Source of the DNA: an uncultured Eubacteriales bacterium
GTDB taxonomy: Bacteria; Bacillota; Clostridia; Oscillospirales; UBA644
DNA length: 64,000 bases
Direction: 5' to 3'
NCBI GenBank assembly: GCA_934501435.1
Contig: CAKSTW010000004.1
Location: forward strand, 186,001-250,000
In this document: piece by piece, positions 30,917 through 39,729 of the stretch
Layout of the letters: each line of letters opens with the position of its first letter
How positions within the stretch are numbered: the first letter of the stretch is position 1
The notes under the pieces: generated by a model
What the model was told of the DNA's origin: nothing
The model's database searches: none
Seen by the model: only the letters and a program-made list of their open reading frames with translations
Program-made: the position numbers and the translations under genes

Positions 30917-32932
30917 TTATTCTTCTTTGGTCTTCTGATATTCCGCTATGACCTGTTCCGCGACGTTCGCAGGAGCGTCCTGGTAACGCGCGAATTCGAT
31001 ATTGAAGGAGCCGACGCCCCTTGTCATCGAACGCAGATCTATTGCGTAATCCGCCATTTCCGACATCGGAACTTCCGCGACGACTTCCTGCATTCCGTCT
31101 TCCGCGGGGTTCATGCCGAGGATCTGACCGCGTCTCTTGTTTATATCGCCGATTATGTCGCCCATGAGGCTGTCGGGAATATAAACTTTAAGAGTTCCTA
31201 TCGGTTCGAGAATTGTCGGGCTTGCATTTTTAAGACCTTCCTTGAAGGCAATGCTCGCCGCCATCTTGAAGGACATTTCAGACGAGTCGACTTCGTGGTA
31301 AGAACCGTCGATAAGAGTCGCTTTAAGACCGACTACGGGATATCCCGCCTGAATACCTTTAGCCGCGCATTCGCGGAGTCCTTTTTCTATTGCGGGGAAG
31401 AAATTCTTCGGAACGGAACCGCCGAATATCTTTTCTTCGAACAACAGATCTTCGCCGTCGTAAGGTTCGAAAACCATAAGGACGTCGCCGTACTGACCGT
31501 GTCCGCCCGACTGTTTCTTATGTTTGCCTCTCTGTTCGACTCTCTTGCGTATCGCTTCTCTGTAAGCTATTCTCGGAGCTTTGAGGTCGACGTCTACGCC
31601 GAATTTCGATTTGAGTTTGCTTACGATTATATCAAGGTGCGCTTTACCCATACCGCTGATTATCTGCTCATGGGTCTCGGGGTTCGTTTCATAAGTAAAG
31701 GTAAGGTCTTCTTCCTTTAACTTTTGGAGCCCCTGCGAAATTTTTTCTTCGTCGCCCTTTGCCTTCGGCTTTATCGCCATCGAAAGGCAGGGCTTCGGAT
31801 ATTCGATTTCGGGAGCGTCCGCTTTTGCTCCGGGAGCGGAAAGAATATCTTTTGTCGAAGTCTGCTGAAGTTTCGTTACGACGCCGATGTCTCCCGCGCC
31901 TATTTCGGGAACTTCCGTCTGTTTTTTGCCCTTGACGACGTAAAGTTTGCTCATCTTTTCAGACGCGTCGTTTCTTTCGTTGGTAAGGGAATCTCCCTGC
32001 TTTACCTTGCCCTGAAGAACTTTGAAATAAGACATTTTTCCGACGAACGGGTCGGCGACCGTCTTGAATATTCTGAGCGCTGTCGGGGCGTTCGGGTCAG
32101 CCGCGGGTTCGGGGGTGTAGGCTGTCATAAAATAAAGCAGCGGGTCAATTCCAAGAAGCTGCGTCGCAGAACCGGACATAACGGGATAGATATCTCCGTT
32201 TCTTATGCCCGATTTCATCGCGGCTTTTATCTCGTCTATCGTATATTCCTCGCCTGCAAAGTATTTTTCCATCATTTCGTCGGAAGTTTCCGCAAGCGCT
32301 TCGTTGAATCCGTCTTTCATTTCTGAAACAAGACCGTTCATCGACGCGGGAATTTCAACGGAAACTTTAACGCCCATTTCGTAGCGTTTGCCCTCCATAT
32401 CCTTGAGGTCTACGTATCCGAGAGTTTTGCCGTCGACGATGATGGGGACGTTGTAAGCGCAGATCTTCTGACCGAATTTTTCTTTTAATTCAAGCATTAC
32501 CTTGTGGTAATCGGCGCTGTCCGCGTCCATTTTGGTTATGTAGAAAAGAACCGGAATTCCTCTCTTTTTGCACATTTTGAATGCTTTTTCCGTACCTACT
32601 TTAACGCCGCTTCGCGCGGAAACGGTGATTATCGCGTATTCGCAGGCGGAAAGCGCCTGGATAACTTCGCCCGAAAAGTCAAATTCGCCCGGTGTATCGA
32701 GAATATTTATCTTATAATCGCCGTAGTATACGGGAGCTACCGCGGTGGATATAGAGATCTTTCTGTTTATCTCCTCGGCGTCAAAATCGCAAACCGTCGT
32801 TCCTTCTTCTCTCGAACCGAGTCGGTCGGTCCCTTTGGTGTAGTAAAGAAGTGCCTCTGCGAGTGCGGTCTTTCCCGAACCGAGGTGGCCTAAAAGGCAG
32901 ATGTTTCTTATTTTGTCAACGGGGTATTGCAT
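30917..32932 (-). CDS. EF-G-like translation GTPase (FusA paralogue)
   Basis: The 671-aa protein has the EF-G domain series: G1 GHLGSGKTALAE (residues 14-25), G3 DTPGEFDFSG, G4 TKMD, domain II (FVGKMSYFKVLQGKVKQGD), domain IV with HKKQSGGHGQYGDV and a domain V ending FNIEFARYQ. It belongs to the divergent EF-G-like group common in Clostridia, shorter than canonical EF-G (about 690). The switch II segment is DTPGE instead of DTPGH, so the catalytic His is replaced. It is monocistronic with its own promoter. Role (ribosome recycling, stress or resistance-like) is inferred. Confidence 0.88.
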   Translation of the reverse strand: MQYPVDKIRNICLLGHLGSGKTALAEALLYYTKGTDRLGSREEGTTVCDFDAEEINRKISISTAVAPVYYGDYKINILDTPGEFDFSGEVIQALSACEYAIITVSARSGVKVGTEKAFKMCKKRGIPVLFYITKMDADSADYHKVMLELKEKFGQKICAYNVPIIVDGKTLGYVDLKDMEGKRYEMGVKVSVEIPASMNGLVSEMKDGFNEALAETSDEMMEKYFAGEEYTIDEIKAAMKSGIRNGDIYPVMSGSATQLLGIDPLLYFMTAYTPEPAADPNAPTALRIFKTVADPFVGKMSYFKVLQGKVKQGDSLTNERNDASEKMSKLYVVKGKKQTEVPEIGAGDIGVVTKLQQTSTKDILSAPGAKADAPEIEYPKPCLSMAIKPKAKGDEEKISQGLQKLKEEDLTFTYETNPETHEQIISGMGKAHLDIIVSKLKSKFGVDVDLKAPRIAYREAIRKRVEQRGKHKKQSGGHGQYGDVLMVFEPYDGEDLLFEEKIFGGSVPKNFFPAIEKGLRECAAKGIQAGYPVVGLKATLIDGSYHEVDSSEMSFKMAASIAFKEGLKNASPTILEPIGTLKVYIPDSLMGDIIGDINKRRGQILGMNPAEDGMQEVVAEVPMSEMADYAIDLRSMTRGVGSFNIEFARYQDAPANVAEQVIAEYQKTKEE

Positions 32933-33003
32933 TTTTGATTGCTCCTTTCAAGGGCCGTTGCCCTATAATATAATATAAAAAGTTGAGATAACTTTCTTTG
33001 AAA

Positions 33004-33032
33004 ATTATAACATTTTATTGACAAAATGTCAA
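33004..33032 (-). promoter_or_regulatory. Promoter of the EF-G-like gene
   Basis: On the minus strand TTGACA (33032-33027), 17 nt, TATAAT (33009-33004). The inverted repeat TTGACATTTTGTCAA overlaps the -35, as at the toxin promoter. Confidence 0.88.
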
Positions 33033-33088
33033 TAGGTAACAATTTATACATATAAAAATCACAAATTGCCGTTTTTATGACAAAAAAA

Positions 33089-33113
33089 TCCCTTTCCTTA
33101 TTCAGGAAAGGGA
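33089..33113 (-). terminator. Terminator of the beta-helix lipoprotein gene
   Basis: Stem TCCCTTTCC / GGAAAGGGA with loop TTATTCA; on the minus strand it is followed by TTTTTTTG. Confidence 0.88.
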
Positions 33114-33129
33114 CAATATCGGTACTTTT

Positions 33130-35739
33130 TCAGTTTTTGCCTGCGTCTTCGCCCTCTTCGTCGTTATCGCCCGCGTTCGCGTCGTAACCTTTGATCGAAA
33201 ACTGTTCTTTAAGAGTTCCGCCGGAAACGTCCGTTTTCATATAGGCCGTGCTTATTGCCGCGAATACTTTTTCGGAGCGGACGATATTTCCGACCGCCGA
33301 AGTATTTCCCGCAGACTGCGAAATATGGTTTCCCGTCGGAATATCGGGGAAGACGTTTCCGCAGATAAGGGAAGTTCCTCCGTAGACGAGCACGGCGTTA
33401 TCTCCCGCCTGCTTGAAAATTCCCGAATAGATGCCGCAGCTGCCGCTTCTTATTACGGCTGAGGCGGAAACGGTTCCTCCCGCTACCGTGCCGTAAACGG
33501 CGACTTTTCCTTTATTCGTCGTTTCGGAACTGAAATGGTAACCGTTCGACGGCGAGGAAAGGGTTGAAAGGAAGACCGCGTTCTCGGTATTCGAAACGTA
33601 AACGGAAACAGAGTTTCCGATAAGACAGTTGCCGACCGCAATGACCTTCGCGGAGTCGGACGCGCCGGTTGTCCCGGAGGTCAGGTTTATTCCGACATTC
33701 TGACCGTCCGACATGTTTTGAAGCAGGACCGCCCTGCCGCCCGAAACTTCGATTGCTCTGCCGTGTTTTTCAGCGTAATCGGTATATCCGCCGTTTGAAA
33801 AACCGTCGGTCGAAAATCTGCAGAACGCCGTAAGGACGTTTTCGCAGTTTTTAAGGAGTATGTTTTCAAAGAGGGAAGAGCCGGTAACGTCCGTGATTCT
33901 TCCGTTCGAAACGTTGGAAAAGAGAATTCCGTTCGGCGTGTTTTCAAGTTTTATTCCGCTTACTTTAATTCCCGAAACGTTTTCCGCCGCTATCATATAT
34001 GTCGACGGTGATTTACCTTCGGAAAGGAACGTCGCCGCGTCGGTAAACGCTTTGCAGGAAAGCGTAATTTCCGCAATGCCCGAATTCTTCTGCATGGTTA
34101 TGAGGGGAGGCGCACCGACCGCATTCGTTTCGTAAACGAGTTTTGTCGAGAAAGAGGAATTGTCTGTTCCCGTTCCGATGAGATAAACGTCTTCGCGGAG
34201 GATAACGGGAGTTTTTATATTATACGTTCCCGCATCAAGAAGGACGGTTCCCGCGCCGTTCTGGACTGCGGCGGCGATCGCCGCCTGCAGGGAAGGTCCG
34301 TTGTCGTCGGCGTCGGCAGAGACCCCGAAATCGGAAGCCTTTATATAATTCTTGTTTTTCGGGGAAAGGACAGACGAGGTATAAACTGCCGAAAGGTCGG
34401 GCGTCGGAACGGAATATCCGCTTTTTTCGTCGTTCTGGATATAGTTTCCGCCTTCGATTACGGTGTCGGTCTGGAAAGTGCAGTCGATGAACATTCCGAC
34501 TCCGTAATTATTGAGGATCCCGAGCGATTTGGAAATTCCGAAATAGGAAAAAAGAACCGAAAGCGTTTCGTCGCTTGATTCTATCGCTCTTTCGTGCCAG
34601 CCGACATACGAACAGTTGACGACCGATGTCAGCCCCGAGCCTTCCGACCGCATCGCAACGTCGGGAAAACCTACGAATTTACAGTTTGAGACTGCCGCCT
34701 GACTTTTGTAATTCGGCCCGAAATGAAGACCTGTCGAACCCGAAAGCCCGTTTGAACCGAAAGTGGAACTTTCGAAAACAAGCCCGTTCTTGCCCGCTTC
34801 TTCGGTGTAGACGGAGGTCTGACAGTTGACTGTCGAACACTTTGTCACCGTGAGCATTCCCTCGCCCGTCTGCGGCATATTGACGTAAATACCCGTTTTT
34901 GCGGTGTCGACCGAGCAGCTGTAAAGGGAAATGCTTTCGGTGTTTCCTATATATATGCCGACCGTGTTTGCGGTAATGAAATCCGTGACGTCCGAAGCCT
35001 TAAACCCGTCGGGAACGACAAATTTCGGGTCGTTATACATATATACGGGGCTTACCGAAACGTCGCAGAGAGAGGTGAAGCCCTCCGCGCTCTCAATGCG
35101 TATGCCCTCGGAAAACGCGGTGATAAACACGTTTCTTACGGTCGCGTTTTTTGCTGCGGAGAGTTCTATACCTTTATAACAGTTCGGGAGCGAAATATTT
35201 TCAAGCGTAATGTTTTGGCAGCGTGCCGCCGAGATCGCGTATCCGAACCCGACGTCATCGGAATATTTTCGGTTTTCGTACCATATCTTTATACCGGAAA
35301 CAGTACAGCCGCTCCCGACTTTTATTATCGCGCCCGCCCTGTTTTCTTCGGTGTTGAGCGCGACAAGGACCGTCTCCGCCGCGGTGCTTTCGGATTTGGT
35401 GTTCGGAGACGAAAAATCGCCGCGGAGAGAAACGTTGTCGGGAAGATTTATCGGCTTTGAAAGACGGTATGTCCCGCCCTTGAGATAGACCGTGCCGCCC
35501 GTTTCGGCTGCTTTGTCTATGAGTTCCTGTATCTTTGCCGAACAGTCTTCCGCCGAAGTCGGGGCTTCCGCAAAGTAATTTGCCGCAAAGACCGAACCCT
35601 CCGCCGAGACTATCGCCGTCTTTCCGTTTTCGGGAAGGACCGACGCCGTCTGAACAAGCCCTCCGCCGGAAGACGAACAGCCTCCGAGCAGAGCAAGGGA
35701 AAGAAGCAGCGCCGCAATAAATCCTGATTTCTTTTTCAT
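33130..35739 (-). CDS. Large lipoprotein with two pectate-lyase-like beta-helix domains
   Basis: At 869 aa the protein starts KKKSGFIAALLLSLALLGGC, a lipoprotein signal with LGGC. Two right-handed beta-helix regions follow: one near residues 60-440 (ELIDKAAETGGTVYLKGGTY, NLPDNVSLRG) and one near 455-830 (ASDFGVSADADDNGPSLQAA, GAGTVLLDAGTYNIKTPVI). This is the pectate lyase superfamily pattern. It may bind or cleave a polysaccharide at the outer membrane face; catalytic residues cannot be named. The C-terminus is acidic (GDNDEEGEDAGKN). The ATG at 35739 has GAGGA 7 nt upstream and follows the obg stop by 10 nt. Confidence 0.8.
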   Translation of the reverse strand: MKKKSGFIAALLLSLALLGGCSSSGGGLVQTASVLPENGKTAIVSAEGSVFAANYFAEAPTSAEDCSAKIQELIDKAAETGGTVYLKGGTYRLSKPINLPDNVSLRGDFSSPNTKSESTAAETVLVALNTEENRAGAIIKVGSGCTVSGIKIWYENRKYSDDVGFGYAISAARCQNITLENISLPNCYKGIELSAAKNATVRNVFITAFSEGIRIESAEGFTSLCDVSVSPVYMYNDPKFVVPDGFKASDVTDFITANTVGIYIGNTESISLYSCSVDTAKTGIYVNMPQTGEGMLTVTKCSTVNCQTSVYTEEAGKNGLVFESSTFGSNGLSGSTGLHFGPNYKSQAAVSNCKFVGFPDVAMRSEGSGLTSVVNCSYVGWHERAIESSDETLSVLFSYFGISKSLGILNNYGVGMFIDCTFQTDTVIEGGNYIQNDEKSGYSVPTPDLSAVYTSSVLSPKNKNYIKASDFGVSADADDNGPSLQAAIAAAVQNGAGTVLLDAGTYNIKTPVILREDVYLIGTGTDNSSFSTKLVYETNAVGAPPLITMQKNSGIAEITLSCKAFTDAATFLSEGKSPSTYMIAAENVSGIKVSGIKLENTPNGILFSNVSNGRITDVTGSSLFENILLKNCENVLTAFCRFSTDGFSNGGYTDYAEKHGRAIEVSGGRAVLLQNMSDGQNVGINLTSGTTGASDSAKVIAVGNCLIGNSVSVYVSNTENAVFLSTLSSPSNGYHFSSETTNKGKVAVYGTVAGGTVSASAVIRSGSCGIYSGIFKQAGDNAVLVYGGTSLICGNVFPDIPTGNHISQSAGNTSAVGNIVRSEKVFAAISTAYMKTDVSGGTLKEQFSIKGYDANAGDNDEEGEDAGKN

Positions 35740-35749
35740 AGTCTGTTCC

Positions 35750-37021
35750 TCAGATAACAAAGTCGAATTCGAAGTCGTAAATACTTACCGTGTCGCCCTC
35801 TTTTACGCCCGCCGCGCGGAGTTTGTCGATAACTCCCGAAACGTTGAGAATTTTCTGGAAATATTGGAGCGATTCGTAGTCGTCGAAGTTTATTCCTCGC
35901 ATTATATGGAGAAGTTTCGCGCCCTCTACCATATAAACGCCGTCTTTTACTTCAATGGTGATATCTCCCGCGTCGCCGAGGTCGGTTTCCTCTTCGACGT
36001 ATTCGGACTCGTAGACCTTTACGGGAGGCAGTTTTTCGACTTTTTCGTATACCTTATATAATAAGTCGCGGACCCCTGTATGAGCCGCCGCCGAAATCTC
36101 ATAATATTCAAGACCGTTTTCCTTCGCGTACCGTCTGAATTTTTCGGCAGCCGCTTCGTCGGTTATTATGTCGGCTTTGTTCCCGACGACTATCTGCGGG
36201 CAGGCAGCCAGAAGTTCGCTGAAATTTTCAAGTTCTTTGTTTATCGCTTCATAATCTTTGACCGGGTCTCTGCCCTCGCTGCCGGAAATATCGACGACGT
36301 GCAGCAGAAGTCTGCATCTTTCGACGTGCCTTAAAAACTCATGTCCGAGACCCTGTCCTTCAGCCGCGCCCTCTATTATTCCGGGAATGTCCGCCATGAC
36401 GAACGAGGCTTCGTTTTCGAGTTTTACGACGCCGAGGCTCGGCGTAAGGGTGGTGAAATGGTAATTTGCTATCTTCGGTCTTGCCGCCGACGAGACCGAA
36501 AGCAAAGTGCTTTTGCCGACGTTCGGAAAACCTATAAGCCCGACGTCCGCTATCATCTTGAGTTCAAGGATAATTTCCTTTTCATCTCCCGGAATTCCGG
36601 GTTTTGCAAAACGGGGAGCCTGTCTTGTCGGGGTGGCGAAATGCCTGTTTCCCCAGCCGCCGCGACCGCCTTTTGCGATAATGAAGTCTTTGCCGTCGCT
36701 CATGTCTTTTATTACAAGACCTGTTTTCTTATCTTTAACGACCGTGCCTTTCGGAACTCGGATATAAAGGTCTTTTCCGTTCTTTCCGAACATCTTCGAA
36801 CCTTTTCCGTTTTCCCCGTTTTCCGCAACGAATTTATGCTTGAAACGCAGGTCGGCGAGGGTGTTGAGGTTATCGGCTACCGTTAAAATGACGTCTCCGC
36901 CCTTTCCTCCGTCGCCGCCGTCGGGGCCACCCGCCGCAACGTATTTTTCTCTGTGGAAAGCAACGGCTCCGTCGCCGCCGTTTCCCGCTTTTACATATAA
37001 ATCAGTGCTGTCTGCGAACAT
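35750..37021 (-). CDS. obg: GTPase Obg/CgtA
   Basis: A 423-aa GTPase for 50S maturation and (p)ppGpp response. It has a glycine-rich Obg fold (DLYVKAGNGGDGAVAFHREK, then GGPDGGDGGKGGDVIL), a G domain (GFPNVGKSTLLS, DIPGIIEGAAEGQGLGHEFL, GNKAD) and a C-terminal OCT domain that ends SIYDFEFDFVI. The ATG at 37021 is favoured by GAGGTG; an in-frame GTG two codons earlier falls on the ribosome site. It lies behind rpmA, as usual, but with a terminator between, and is followed 10 nt later by the lipoprotein gene. Confidence 0.96.
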   Translation of the reverse strand: MFADSTDLYVKAGNGGDGAVAFHREKYVAAGGPDGGDGGKGGDVILTVADNLNTLADLRFKHKFVAENGENGKGSKMFGKNGKDLYIRVPKGTVVKDKKTGLVIKDMSDGKDFIIAKGGRGGWGNRHFATPTRQAPRFAKPGIPGDEKEIILELKMIADVGLIGFPNVGKSTLLSVSSAARPKIANYHFTTLTPSLGVVKLENEASFVMADIPGIIEGAAEGQGLGHEFLRHVERCRLLLHVVDISGSEGRDPVKDYEAINKELENFSELLAACPQIVVGNKADIITDEAAAEKFRRYAKENGLEYYEISAAAHTGVRDLLYKVYEKVEKLPPVKVYESEYVEEETDLGDAGDITIEVKDGVYMVEGAKLLHIMRGINFDDYESLQYFQKILNVSGVIDKLRAAGVKEGDTVSIYDFEFDFVI

Positions 37022-37076
37022 AATCACCTCTGCCCGTCGGGCTTGATATAATATAACAGAAGTATAAATAAAAAAG

Positions 37077-37104
37077 GCTTACAGCCTTTCACTGTAAGCC
37101 GATT
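37077..37104 (-). terminator. Terminator after rpmA
   Basis: On the minus strand stem GGCTTACAG / CTGTAAGCC, loop TGAAAGG, then TTTTTTATTT. It partly separates rplU-rpmA from obg. Confidence 0.88.
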
Positions 37105-37130
37105 TTATCCGATTGACTGAAAGGCATGCC

Positions 37131-37385
37131 TTATTCGGCAGCTATTCTGACTCTCTTCTTGCCTTTTCCGAAAGTTTCGAATTTAACTACTCCGTCGGTG
37201 AGAGCGAACAGAGTATCGTCGGAACCTTTACCGACGTTTTCGCCGGCGTGGATCTTGCTTCCTCTCTGTCTTACGAGAATGTTTCCTGCCAATACGAACT
37301 GACCGTCGGCTCTCTTGACACCGAGACGTTTCGACTCGGAATCTCTTCCGTTTTTGGTAGAACCTACACCTTTCTTATGTGCCAT
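37131..37385 (-). CDS. rpmA: 50S ribosomal protein bL27
   Basis: The 84-aa protein starts MAHKKGVGSTKNGRDSESKR and has the L27 motifs VLAGNILVRQRGSKIHAGENVG. It lies at the peptidyl-transferase centre, where its N-terminus touches tRNA. In most Firmicutes bL27 is made with an extra N-terminal peptide (ending FFA) cut by the Prp protease; here that extension is absent and the gene begins directly with the mature-type end. prp is also missing between rplU and rpmA (21-nt gap). Confidence 0.97.
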   Translation of the reverse strand: MAHKKGVGSTKNGRDSESKRLGVKRADGQFVLAGNILVRQRGSKIHAGENVGKGSDDTLFALTDGVVKFETFGKGKKRVRIAAE

Positions 37386-37406
37386 TAAAAAACACCTCCT
37401 ACTTTC

Positions 37407-37718
37407 TTACGCGTTGATTGCCGTTACTACTATTTTTGTATACGGCTGTCTGTGACCCATGCGTCTGCGGTAACCTTTCTTAGCCTTGTACTTGAAGATA
37501 CGGATTTTTTTGCCTTTGCCGTTCTTCTCGACTTTGGCTTCGACTTTCGCGCCGTCGATATAGGGGGCGCCCGTTTTCAACGAGCCGTCTGCGGATACGA
37601 GCAATACTTTGTCGAAGACAACTGTGTCTTCTGCTGCGGCGTCGAGTTTTTCGATGAAAAGGGTATCTCCCTCTTCAGCCTTATACTGCTTTCCGCCTGT
37701 TACGAAAACTGCGTACAT
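37407..37718 (-). CDS. rplU: 50S ribosomal protein bL21
   Basis: The 103-aa protein starts MYAVFVTGGKQYKAEEGDTL and ends with the RMGHRQPYTKIVVTAI segment typical of L21. It binds 23S rRNA. It is the first gene of the rplU-rpmA unit, 21 nt before rpmA. Its leader may be autoregulated. Confidence 0.97.
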   Translation of the reverse strand: MYAVFVTGGKQYKAEEGDTLFIEKLDAAAEDTVVFDKVLLVSADGSLKTGAPYIDGAKVEAKVEKNGKGKKIRIFKYKAKKGYRRRMGHRQPYTKIVVTAINA

Positions 37719-37793
37719 TTTTTTACCTCTTTATAAAAGTCTCGCTATCAAGGCAGTGCGTTGCACTTTTGAAACCTCTGCTATGCGGCTTTA
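37719..37793 (-). promoter_or_regulatory. rplU mRNA leader (possible L21 autoregulatory leader)
   Basis: About 75 nt between the inferred start near 37790 and the ATG at 37718. It holds small hairpins such as GTGCAACGCAC. Firmicutes rplU mRNAs carry a known L21 leader, and position fits, but I cannot verify the consensus. Confidence 0.4.
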
Positions 37794-37795
37794 TT

Positions 37796-37824
37796 ATTCT
37801 AACATATATATATCCGTATGTCAA
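37796..37824 (-). promoter_or_regulatory. Promoter of rplU-rpmA
   Basis: On the minus strand TTGACA (37824-37819), 17 nt, TAGAAT (37801-37796). Confidence 0.85.
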
Positions 37825-38127
37825 GAGGCTTTCCCGCATTTCCTTTAATTTCCGTTTTTTTTCACAAAATCCGCGCGGCGCCGCCCGGGGTTTCTGCAAA
37901 GTTTACAAAATTTTACTACTTTCTTTTTTTGTCAAATTCAGTGTTTTTTTTGTGTCAAAAAATGCCGGTAAATGTCGAAAAATTAGCATTTTAAGCCCTG
38001 TTTGTGAATATTTTTTTACAAACCGTCGGGGGCTTTGTGCAAGTTGCACAATTCACAAAAAAATTTTTTGTCATTTTCCACAAACGAAAAATCTGAATCT
38101 GCGAACGGAAGAGGCAGTATATGGGAC
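37825..38127. other. Intergenic region, no gene seen
   Basis: About 300 bp of AT-rich, T-run-rich DNA between the divergent rplU and surface-protein promoters, with one GC-rich palindromic core near 37877-37893 (GCGGCGCCGC). No start with a ribosome site, no RNA gene and no recognised riboswitch were seen. Confidence 0.6.
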
Positions 38128-38156
38128 TTGAATTTGCCGGATTTCTGTGATATACT
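38128..38156 (+). promoter_or_regulatory. Promoter of the surface protein gene
   Basis: TTGAAT (38128-38133), 17 nt, TATACT (38151-38156). The 70-nt leader has two small hairpins, GGGGG..CCCC near 38169-38181 and GGAGCA/TGCTCC (38202-38216), the second ending just before AAGGAGG. Confidence 0.75.
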
Positions 38157-38231
38157 GTCTATGCATCAGGGGGAGTACCCCGATAAATATTATGATAACA
38201 CGGAGCAAAATGCTCCTAAGGAGGACTTTTT

Positions 38232-39659
38232 ATGAAAAAAGTATTTTCCGTTTTTATGGCGATAGTCATGGCAGTCTCTTTGTTTGCCTGCTTTGCCGTA
38301 AATACTTCTGCCGTCGGCGTTACGGTAAAGGACTCGAAGGTTTTCAACGTTCCGAAAACTTCGACTGCTCCCAAACTTGACGGCAACGTGGATTCCAGTT
38401 ATAAACAGATATACAAGATGAAGGGTTCCGATTGTCTCAAGAAAGACGGTTCCTGGAACGAAAGTTTCCCGCTTGACGGAAACAGAAACAATCTCCGTTA
38501 CGACGCCGAAGAGCATCCCCAGCGCGAACAGTCCGACTGGTGGAACTGCACCATGACCGTTTATGCCGCATGGGACGCTACTTACCTTTATCTTTTAGTT
38601 GATATTACAAACGCAGGACCTCTTGACAATAACCCCAACGCAAACTGGGCGGGCGACGGTCTCCAGGTCGCTGTTTTCAAGATTGCAAGCGACAGCGGAA
38701 GCACCACCGACTATACCATCGCGCAGGACAACGGCAAGATCGTTGCCGCAATGAACCTCGGAAACACTCTCGGAAGCGCCCTCAACCAGAAAAAGAATGC
38801 TTATGACTCCAATAAATACGGAAGAGCACCCAGCGGCTTTATCAAAGTTTCCGACAAGACCAAGGGCAACTACACTTACGAACTTGCTCTTGAATGGACC
38901 GCTCTCGGCGTAAAACCGAGCGACAAGATAAACTTCAACTGCTCCGTAAACCTCAACGACGAGGATATGCTCCCCGAAGCTTTCTGCGGATTCCAGCTTT
39001 CCAACGGTATCTTCAACGAAACCGACCAGAAGACAAAATCCGGCATGGCTTACGCCGCAAGTATGATATTTGAGGGCGAAGGCGGAAACGCTTCTTCTTC
39101 GAGCGGAAACGGCAACAGCGGCGGCAACAGCGGCGGCACGACAACGCCGACAACTCCGACCACACCCGAAACGCCGACCACTCCCGATACTCCGACCACA
39201 CCTGAAACTCCGACGGTTGAAGAGAGCGAAGTCGTAAAGGCTGCCAGAACCGCATTTGCTGCGGCTGAAACCAAAATGGCTGAACTCGAAAGCAACACTT
39301 CTTACGACGAGACCCAGAAAGCCGACGTAGTCGCTGCTTTCGAAGAGTTTAAGGCAGCCCTCAACGCCGAGACCATCGACGAGACCGCTCTCGCGGCAGC
39401 GCAGAAGGCGTTTGAAGACGCATACGCAGCTCTTACCGGAACCCCCGCGCCCGAAGATAAGAAAGACAACGATAAAAAGGAAAACGACAAGAACGACGAT
39501 AACAAACAGAAAGAACCTGAAAAAGGCGGAAACCTTACCTGGCTCTGGATCGTTATCGCGGTAGTCGTAGTTCTCGCGGCGGCATTCTGCATAGTATACT
39601 TTGTTGTTTGCAAAGGCGACATGAACAAATTCAAGGCTCTCTTTTCCAAAAAGAAATAA
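38232..39659 (+). CDS. Secreted, C-terminally membrane-anchored surface protein with a CBM9-like domain
   Basis: The 475-aa protein has an N-terminal signal peptide (residues 1-28) and a CBM9/DOMON-like domain (about 40-280; APKLDGNVDSSYKQIYKM, YAAWDATYLYLLVDITN, WAGDGLQVAVFK). A Ser/Gly stretch, a Thr-Pro repeat linker (PTTPETPTTPDTPTTPETPT), an alanine-rich helical FIVAR-like repeat (about 330-400), a Lys/Asp-rich spacer, and one C-terminal transmembrane helix with a basic tail (FKALFSKKK) complete it. No LPXTG motif is present, so it is held by the helix itself. It may bind carbohydrate at the cell surface. It has its own promoter, AAGGAGG 7 nt before the ATG, and a terminator. Confidence 0.75.
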   Translation: MKKVFSVFMAIVMAVSLFACFAVNTSAVGVTVKDSKVFNVPKTSTAPKLDGNVDSSYKQIYKMKGSDCLKKDGSWNESFPLDGNRNNLRYDAEEHPQREQSDWWNCTMTVYAAWDATYLYLLVDITNAGPLDNNPNANWAGDGLQVAVFKIASDSGSTTDYTIAQDNGKIVAAMNLGNTLGSALNQKKNAYDSNKYGRAPSGFIKVSDKTKGNYTYELALEWTALGVKPSDKINFNCSVNLNDEDMLPEAFCGFQLSNGIFNETDQKTKSGMAYAASMIFEGEGGNASSSSGNGNSGGNSGGTTTPTTPTTPETPTTPDTPTTPETPTVEESEVVKAARTAFAAAETKMAELESNTSYDETQKADVVAAFEEFKAALNAETIDETALAAAQKAFEDAYAALTGTPAPEDKKDNDKKENDKNDDNKQKEPEKGGNLTWLWIVIAVVVVLAAAFCIVYFVVCKGDMNKFKALFSKKK

Positions 39660-39681
39660 GACGGTCTGAAACTTAAAAAAC

Positions 39682-39705
39682 AGTCCCCGCGGAAACGCGG
39701 GGACT
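39682..39705 (+). terminator. Hairpin after the surface protein gene
   Basis: A 10-bp perfect stem (AGTCCCCGCG / CGCGGGGACT) with a GAAA tetraloop; the T-run is poor (TATCATAATAA), so termination may be partial and allow read-through to the YbaK gene. Confidence 0.75.
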
Positions 39706-39729
39706 TATCATAATAAAGGAAGAAATCAA

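Noticed and set aside
38110..38231. Replication origin or DnaA-box cluster near the AT-rich 37.8-38.1 kb region
   Set aside because: Only loose TTTTCCACAAA-like strings; no dnaA/dnaN nearby and no box array.
39120..39220. Tandem repeat array of possible regulatory meaning
   Set aside because: It encodes the Thr-Pro linker of a surface protein; the repeat follows from the protein sequence.
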